Below are positions 40,815 to 45,308 of a DNA stretch of 45,308 bases, one piece after another. The translations under genes were made by a program, and so were the position numbers. Source of the stretch: Nocardia lijiangensis NBRC 108240 (lineage in GTDB: Bacteria > Actinomycetota > Actinomycetes > Mycobacteriales > Mycobacteriaceae). Below the pieces are notes generated by a model. It was not told where the DNA came from and did no database searches. It was given only the letters and a program-made list of their open reading frames with translations. Positions within the stretch are counted from its first letter, which is position 1, and each line of letters begins with the position of its first letter. The DNA lies in assembly GCF_001613045.1 (NCBI RefSeq), contig NZ_BDBP01000084.1, positions 1 through 45,308 on the forward strand. Direction: 5' to 3'.

Positions 40815-42004
40815 GTTCCTCGGCCTGGCTCGACATCATCGTGGTGCTGCTCGCCCTGGCCGCTGCCGCGTCCGGGTGGCGGCAGGGCGCCGTGGCCTCG
40901 GCGCTGGCCTTCCTCGGCGTCGTGCTGGGCGCTGTCGCGGGCATCCTCATCGCGCCGCACATTCTGGTGCACGTGGACGAGGGCCGGACCAGGGTGCTGA
41001 CCGGCGTGCTGCTGATCGTGCTGCTGGTGATCGTCGGCGAGGTCGCGGGCATGGTGCTCGGCCGCGCCGCGCGCAGCGGGATGCGGCATCCGTTCACCCG
41101 CAGCGTGGACAGTGTTGTCGGCGCGGTGTTGCAGGCGGTGGCGGTACTGGTCACCGCGTGGCTGCTCGCGCTGCCGCTGGCGACCTCGTCCCAGCCCGCG
41201 ATCGCCACCGCGATCAACGGTTCGCGGGTGCTGGCCGACGTCAACGATGTCGCGCCGAACTGGCTGCGCAAGGTCCCCAACGAATTCTCCAAGCTGCTCA
41301 ACACCTCCGGCCTGCCGGACGTGATCGGTCCGTTCGGACGCGCGCCGATCGCCGCGGTCGAGCCGCCGGATCCGAGCGTGCTCGCCAGCCCCGTCGCGGC
41401 ATCCCTGCAGCAGAGCGTGCTGCGCATCCGCGGCGTGGCGCCGAGCTGCCAGCGCGCGCTGGAGGGTTCGGGATTCGTCATCGCGCCCGAACGGGTGATG
41501 ACCAACGCGCACGTGGTCGCGGGCACCACCAGCGTCGCGGTGGACACCCCGCGCGGACCGCTGGACGCCAACGTCGTGCTGTTCGATCCGTCCAAGGACA
41601 TCGCGGTGCTCGCGGTGCCCGGCCTGACCTCGCCGGTGGTGCCGCAGGCGCCCGCGCCCGCCCGCTCCGGCGACAGCGCGATCGTGCTCGGCTACCCGGG
41701 CGGCGGACCGTACACGGCCAGCGCGGCCCGCGTCCGCGAGACGCTGGACCTCACCGGCCCGACGATCTACCGCAACGGCACGGTCGAGCGCGAGGTCTAC
41801 ACCGTCCGCGGCCTGGTGCGCGCGGGCAACTCGGGCGGCCCGCTGGTCGACACCGAAGGCCAGGTGCTCGGCGTCGTCTTCGGCGCCGCGGTGACCGACG
41901 ACGACACCGGCTACGTGCTCACCCTCGACGAGGTCCGCTCGGACCTGAACAGGGCCTCGGGCGCACACCTCCCGGTCGACACGGGAGCCTGCGTGCTCAG
42001 CTGA
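40811..42004 (+). CDS. marP: Membrane serine protease MarP (acid resistance)
   Basis: MarP is a periplasmic trypsin-like protease required for acid resistance in M. tuberculosis. The 397-residue protein has four N-terminal membrane segments (about 5-130) as in CvpA-like domains and a protease domain with H234 (NAHVV), D263 (SKDIAV) and S341 (AGNSGGP). C213 and C394 match the regulatory disulfide of the mycobacterial enzyme within one residue of the published positions as I recall them. It overlaps the NUDIX stop by four bases. Confidence 0.95.
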   Translation: MSSSAWLDIIVVLLALAAAASGWRQGAVASALAFLGVVLGAVAGILIAPHILVHVDEGRTRVLTGVLLIVLLVIVGEVAGMVLGRAARSGMRHPFTRSVDSVVGAVLQAVAVLVTAWLLALPLATSSQPAIATAINGSRVLADVNDVAPNWLRKVPNEFSKLLNTSGLPDVIGPFGRAPIAAVEPPDPSVLASPVAASLQQSVLRIRGVAPSCQRALEGSGFVIAPERVMTNAHVVAGTTSVAVDTPRGPLDANVVLFDPSKDIAVLAVPGLTSPVVPQAPAPARSGDSAIVLGYPGGGPYTASAARVRETLDLTGPTIYRNGTVEREVYTVRGLVRAGNSGGPLVDTEGQVLGVVFGAAVTDDDTGYVLTLDEVRSDLNRASGAHLPVDTGACVLS

Positions 42005-42020
42005 GTGCGAGCGAGCCGCG

Positions 42021-42057
42021 CAACGGCCGTCGACCGCTCACCGGTCGGCGGCCGTTG
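42021..42057 (+). terminator. Hairpin terminator after marP
   Basis: A 16-bp stem with one G-T pair (42021-42036 with 42042-42057, loop CTCAC) lies 17 bases after the marP stop. No T-run follows, so factor-independent action is uncertain. Confidence 0.65.
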
Positions 42058-42192
42058 TGCTGGGGAGGGGGCGCTCATCCGTGTCGTACCTCGGTGAGCG
42101 GTCGACTGATTCGCCGGGGTGTCAGCGCGCGCGGTTCAATGGTGTTCGAGCTGCTTCATTCGACTGAGTACTGGTGGCCGAGTGCGCCGACG

Positions 42193-43128
42193 TCAGCCGA
42201 GGAACTTCGCCAGTTCCGCGGTCACCACGTCCGGGTTCTCCTGGTGCGCGAAATGCGCCGCGTTCGGCACGGTGACGAGTTTGCGGTGCGGCGACCACTG
42301 CTCGCCGCGGCGGAGGGTGGCGGGCAGCAGGTAGTCGTCGGACTCGCCGCGCAGCGCGAGTACGGGGATGTCGATGGGCACGCGGACGGTGGCCATGAAG
42401 CGGCGGCCGTCCGGTCGCCACTGGCTGCGGAACGCCCAGCGCTGATATTCCAGCGCGCAGTGCGCGGCGCCAGGGATCTGGATGGCCGAGCGCATGCGCC
42501 GCGCCACGTCGACGAATTCGGCGCTGCCCGACCAGGATCCGGTAACCCGCTGCCGCAGCAGCCGCTCGACCTCGTACCCGTCGCCGGTGGTCAGCCGGTA
42601 TTCCGGATAGCGGGGCAGCTGATAACGCAGGAAGTTCGGCAGCCAGGCGCGGCGTTGGCGCGAATCGCGCAGCACGGCGCTCTTGAGCGCGCCGGGGTGC
42701 GGCGAACTCACCAGCGCGATGGCGCGGACCAGCCGGGGGTGCAGCACCGCGGTGGCCCAGCAGACCAGCCCGCCCTCCGCGTGGCCGACCAGCGCGGCCT
42801 CGGTATGCCCGAGCGCGCGAATGAGTCCGGCGATATCGCCAGCGAGGGTCCAGCCGTCGTAGCCGCGCGGCGGTTTGTCGCTGTCGCCGTAGCCGCGTAG
42901 ATCCACCGCCACCGCACGGAAACCGAGTTCGGTGAGCCCGGTCAGCTGATGCCGCCAGGACCACCAGAAATCCGCGAACCCGTGCAGCAGCACCACCAGT
43001 GGCGCATCGGCGCGCTCGGGCGCGGCCTCGACGATGTGGAATCGAATGCCGTTGGCACGAACGTCCCGGTGCGTCCACGGACCGTCGTAACGGACGGTGG
43101 ACGGATCCGGAAGGAAGTTCGACGACAC
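42193..43128 (-). CDS. Alpha/beta hydrolase, EphE-like
   Basis: The 311-residue protein has the alpha/beta-hydrolase landmarks: oxyanion-type LLHGFADFWWSW, the nucleophile elbow region VGHAEGGL and the late NAAHFAHQENP with the catalytic His. It matches Rv3670 (EphE) in position and lay-out, annotated as an epoxide hydrolase. Unlike epoxide hydrolases (GHDWGG, Asp nucleophile) or esterases (GHSxGG), the nucleophile position here is Ala with Glu next to it. Activity is therefore doubtful. GTG start at 43128. The gene is convergent with marP. Confidence 0.85.
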   Translation of the reverse strand: MSSNFLPDPSTVRYDGPWTHRDVRANGIRFHIVEAAPERADAPLVVLLHGFADFWWSWRHQLTGLTELGFRAVAVDLRGYGDSDKPPRGYDGWTLAGDIAGLIRALGHTEAALVGHAEGGLVCWATAVLHPRLVRAIALVSSPHPGALKSAVLRDSRQRRAWLPNFLRYQLPRYPEYRLTTGDGYEVERLLRQRVTGSWSGSAEFVDVARRMRSAIQIPGAAHCALEYQRWAFRSQWRPDGRRFMATVRVPIDIPVLALRGESDDYLLPATLRRGEQWSPHRKLVTVPNAAHFAHQENPDVVTAELAKFLG

Positions 43129-43180
43129 GCCGACCGAGCCTAGTGGTCGGCGTGCGTCGCCGCGACCACGACCCGCACGG

Positions 43181-43687
43181 TCAGCTGACGCGCTTCTCCA
43201 GCGCCGGGTGCTCGTCGTGAGCTCCGGCGCCGAACCCGCTCGGCAGCACGGAGCGGGCCTGCTTCAGCGAATCGATGGTCTTCTCGGGCGCGCGCAGCTT
43301 CTTCACCCGGCGATAGCCGAGGAACGCCAGCGCCGCGGTCGCGACGACCATCAGGAGGAACACGATCAGGAAGGCGGCCCACCTGGCCAGCCACACGTCG
43401 AGCAGCTCGCCGAGGAAGAAGAAAAAGAAGAAGGTGCTGAACAGCAACACGGTCAGCGCGAGGATGAAGTAGACGCTGCCCTGCAGGCCCTTCTTGATCT
43501 CGCCGGTGACCTCGGCCTTGGCCAGCTCGACCTCGGCGCGCACCAGGGTCGACATCTGCTCGGCCGCGTCGCGGACCAGGGTGCCGAAGCTGGCGGAACC
43601 GATCGGGTTGGCATCGGTCAGCGGAATGGAGGTGACCGTGCGCCCGCTGTGCGCGTCGTTCCCGTTACCGCCCTGGGTGAAACTCAC
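43181..43687 (-). CDS. Phage holin-family membrane protein (DUF1469-like)
   Basis: The 168-residue protein has a soluble amphipathic start with FGTLVRDAAEQMSTLVRAEVELAKAE, then two membrane segments (about 67-95 and 99-123; the first includes FSTFFFFFFLGELL) and a charged tail. This matches actinobacterial holin-like membrane proteins (Rv3669 position). They are not phage genes; their role is unknown, perhaps in the envelope. The GTG start at 43687 follows GGGAGAAGGG. It lies 52 bases upstream of the hydrolase gene on the same strand, so co-transcription is likely. Confidence 0.88.
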   Translation of the reverse strand: MSFTQGGNGNDAHSGRTVTSIPLTDANPIGSASFGTLVRDAAEQMSTLVRAEVELAKAEVTGEIKKGLQGSVYFILALTVLLFSTFFFFFFLGELLDVWLARWAAFLIVFLLMVVATAALAFLGYRRVKKLRAPEKTIDSLKQARSVLPSGFGAGAHDEHPALEKRVS

Positions 43688-43811
43688 TTGGTCGACCCTT
43701 CTCCCTGTCCCGGCACTGCTTTCAGCTCCGTTCGATGTGCGGCGCTTCCGGCGTCCACCATCGTCACGCAGGCTACCGTCTGCGGGCTCGTCGCAGACGC
43801 CGCGCCTTCCC

Positions 43812-45029
43812 TCACTCCGGTTCTAGCGCACGCGCCTCGCGCCGTGCCTGGTGGACACGCCCACGTCGCAACAGTAGCGCCGAACCGGCGAGCGATGCCG
43901 CCATGGAGGTCACCAACACCGCGGCCTTCGCCAATTCGACGGCCGAGCCGTCGCCGACGTCGGCCAGTGCGAGTTCTGCCACGAGAAGGCTAACCGTGAA
44001 GCCGATCGCGCCGAGCACCGACAGGGCGAACATGTCGCGATATCCGAGGTTGGCTGGCTTCTTCGCGACGCCGAACCGGATTGCCGCCCAGCTGATCCCG
44101 AAGATGCCGATGGTTTTGCCGAGCAGCATCCCGAGAATGATGGCCAGCGAGAGCCGGTTGGTGAACAGCTCGCCGAAAACCTTGCCGTTCAGCGGAACTC
44201 CGGAGGCGAACAACGCGAACAGCGGCACGCACAGCCCGGCTGAGATCGGCTGGAACCGATGCTCCCACCGGGTCGCGGGCGCCTCGTCCTCGTCAGGGTC
44301 CTGGCGCACTCTGGTGAGCAGGCCGAGCGCGACGCCGGCCAGCGTCGGATGGATGCCCGCCTCGTGCAGCGCGTACCAGGAGATCAGCGCCAGCGGCACA
44401 TACACCAGCGGCGGGGTGATCCGGCGGTGCTGGGCCAGCGCCCACGCGGCGAAACAGGCCGCGGCGGCCAGCAGCCACAGCACCGAGATCGCGGTGGTGA
44501 ACAGCACCGCGATCAGGACGATGGCCATCAGATCGTCGACCACGGCCAGGCTCAGCAAGAACACCCGCGCGCCTGCCGGAATGCGCGAACCGGTCATGGC
44601 GAGCACGGCCAGCGCGAAGGCGATATCGGTGGCCACCGGGATGGCCCAGCCGCGGTCCATGCCCTCGACGCCGAAGCCGACGATCGCGGCGACCAGCGCG
44701 GGCGTGATCACGCCGCCGAGCGCGGCGACGATGGGCAGCGTGGCGCGTTTGCGGTCGGCCAGTTCACCGACCACTAGCTCGCGTTTGAGCTCGAGCCCGG
44801 CGACGAAGAAGAAGACGGCGAGCAGACCGTCCTTGGTCCAATCGGCGAGGGTCAGCTCCAAGTGCAGCCGCTCGATCGGCAGCACCGTCTCGGTCATGGC
44901 GACGTAGCTGTCACTCCACGGCGAGTTCACCCACAGCAACGCGATCGCCGCGGCGATGAGAAGGAGTGCGCCGCCGACGGTTTCGGTTCGCAGAAACCTG
45001 GTCAGCTCGGAGCGCACCTGGGTGATCAC
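43812..45029 (-). CDS. nhaA: Na+/H+ antiporter
   Basis: The 405-residue protein has about 12 membrane helices, the NhaA fold, with the substrate aspartates: D135 in VATDIAFAL and the pair D165-D166 in VVDDLMAI. It exports Na+ in exchange for protons and keeps cytoplasmic pH. The GTG start at 45029 has GAAAGG ahead. It is in the same direction as the holin-family gene 124 bases downstream. It is not part of the mycobacterial gene order here and so marks the edge of the conserved block. Confidence 0.95.
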   Translation of the reverse strand: MITQVRSELTRFLRTETVGGALLLIAAAIALLWVNSPWSDSYVAMTETVLPIERLHLELTLADWTKDGLLAVFFFVAGLELKRELVVGELADRKRATLPIVAALGGVITPALVAAIVGFGVEGMDRGWAIPVATDIAFALAVLAMTGSRIPAGARVFLLSLAVVDDLMAIVLIAVLFTTAISVLWLLAAAACFAAWALAQHRRITPPLVYVPLALISWYALHEAGIHPTLAGVALGLLTRVRQDPDEDEAPATRWEHRFQPISAGLCVPLFALFASGVPLNGKVFGELFTNRLSLAIILGMLLGKTIGIFGISWAAIRFGVAKKPANLGYRDMFALSVLGAIGFTVSLLVAELALADVGDGSAVELAKAAVLVTSMAASLAGSALLLRRGRVHQARREARALEPE

Positions 45030-45200
45030 GGAAAACCTTTCGGCCGGGCGGACAAAACCGCGGACCTGCGGCCGCCGCTCTTCCGGCTCGAACCACCTGC
45101 CCGCATACCGACCAGACTTCCCGGCACACCTAACGCAATCCTAACGGGACAAGCCGGTGACAACCTCACCCACCACCCGTACCCTGCGTCGGCTATGGGT

Positions 45201-45268
45201 CCTCGCAGAGGTTCCACCCGCTTCGCAGCGGAGGCAACCTCTGCGAGGCGTGTGAAACCTCTGCGAGG
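45201..45268. repeat. Hairpin with one duplicated arm
   Basis: CCTCGCAGAGGTT (45201-45213) is the exact inverse of AACCTCTGCGAGG at 45236-45248 and again at 45256-45268. Either copy can pair with the left arm, so two hairpins exclude each other. It lies seven bases beyond the stop of the gene at the right edge and could be its terminator. Between here and nhaA (45030-45200) I see only two TTAGG direct repeats on the reverse strand, within the complement of 45138-45155. Confidence 0.75.
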
Positions 45269-45274
45269 AGTCCG

Positions 45275-45308
45275 TCAGGCGCGGGTGGCGCGGATGGCTT
45301 CGAAGACG
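45275..45308 (-). CDS. C-terminal end of a gene cut by the window edge
   Basis: The reverse strand reads VFEAIRATRA then TGA at 45275-45277, in codon phase from the window edge. By synteny with M. tuberculosis this could be the end of acetyl-CoA synthetase (acs) or a neighbour, but ten residues are not enough to say. The hairpin beyond it supports a real 3' end. Confidence 0.4.
   Translation of the reverse strand, partial: VFEAIRATRA

Overview
The window is a high-GC actinobacterial chromosome segment. Gene order and protein sequences point to the order Mycobacteriales and most likely to Nocardia or a close relative. The right-hand block (about 28.6-45.0 kb) runs metallophosphoesterase, PonA2-type penicillin-binding protein, WhiB4, paired ArsA-like ATPases, DUF4177, RidA, metallo-beta-lactamase-fold protein, Crp, small membrane protein, Nth, thioredoxin-like protein, NUDIX, MarP, EphE-like hydrolase, holin-family protein. 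From memory this is the order of M. tuberculosis Rv3683 down to Rv3669. The genus assignment is inference; no search was run.

Left part (1-14 kb): an amino-acid permease cut by the window edge; an AAA+ ATPase with a membrane-anchored TPR partner; a TetR regulator divergent from a complete alkane-hydroxylase operon (alkB, two rubredoxins, rubredoxin reductase, each overlapping the next); furA-katA for peroxide defence; a TetR/MFS efflux pair with two palindromes between them; a possible 19-codon membrane-peptide gene; a secreted small protein; and a 360-bp gene-free stretch with three perfect hairpins. These hairpins share an identical 10-nt loop but have different stems. They precede an arsenate-reductase-like low-molecular-weight phosphatase.

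Middle (14-28.5 kb): an FAD monooxygenase with a strong TAGACA-repeat operator and a tandemly duplicated 3' end; a GntR-urea carboxylase-allophanate hydrolase operon that turns urea into ammonia and CO2 without urease; a Fic protein; a small membrane protein; a TetR regulator divergent from a flavin amine oxidase; and an ATPase/DUF234 gene with a nuclease-like C-terminus. That last gene lies between an intact tRNA-Pro(CGG) and a 54-bp partial copy of the same tRNA, as in an integration or duplication scar. A proline-rich single-pass membrane protein follows.

Right part (28.5-45.3 kb): the conserved block described above, serving envelope synthesis, redox sensing, DNA repair and acid resistance. 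A GatB/YqeY protein lies within it, and an NhaA antiporter and the last codons of another gene follow it. Several genes here (yqeY, DUF4177, nth, the Rv3675-like gene), and furA elsewhere, have a -10-like hexamer seven bases before the start codon, which suggests leaderless mRNAs. Perfect-hairpin terminators separate most convergent or tandem units.
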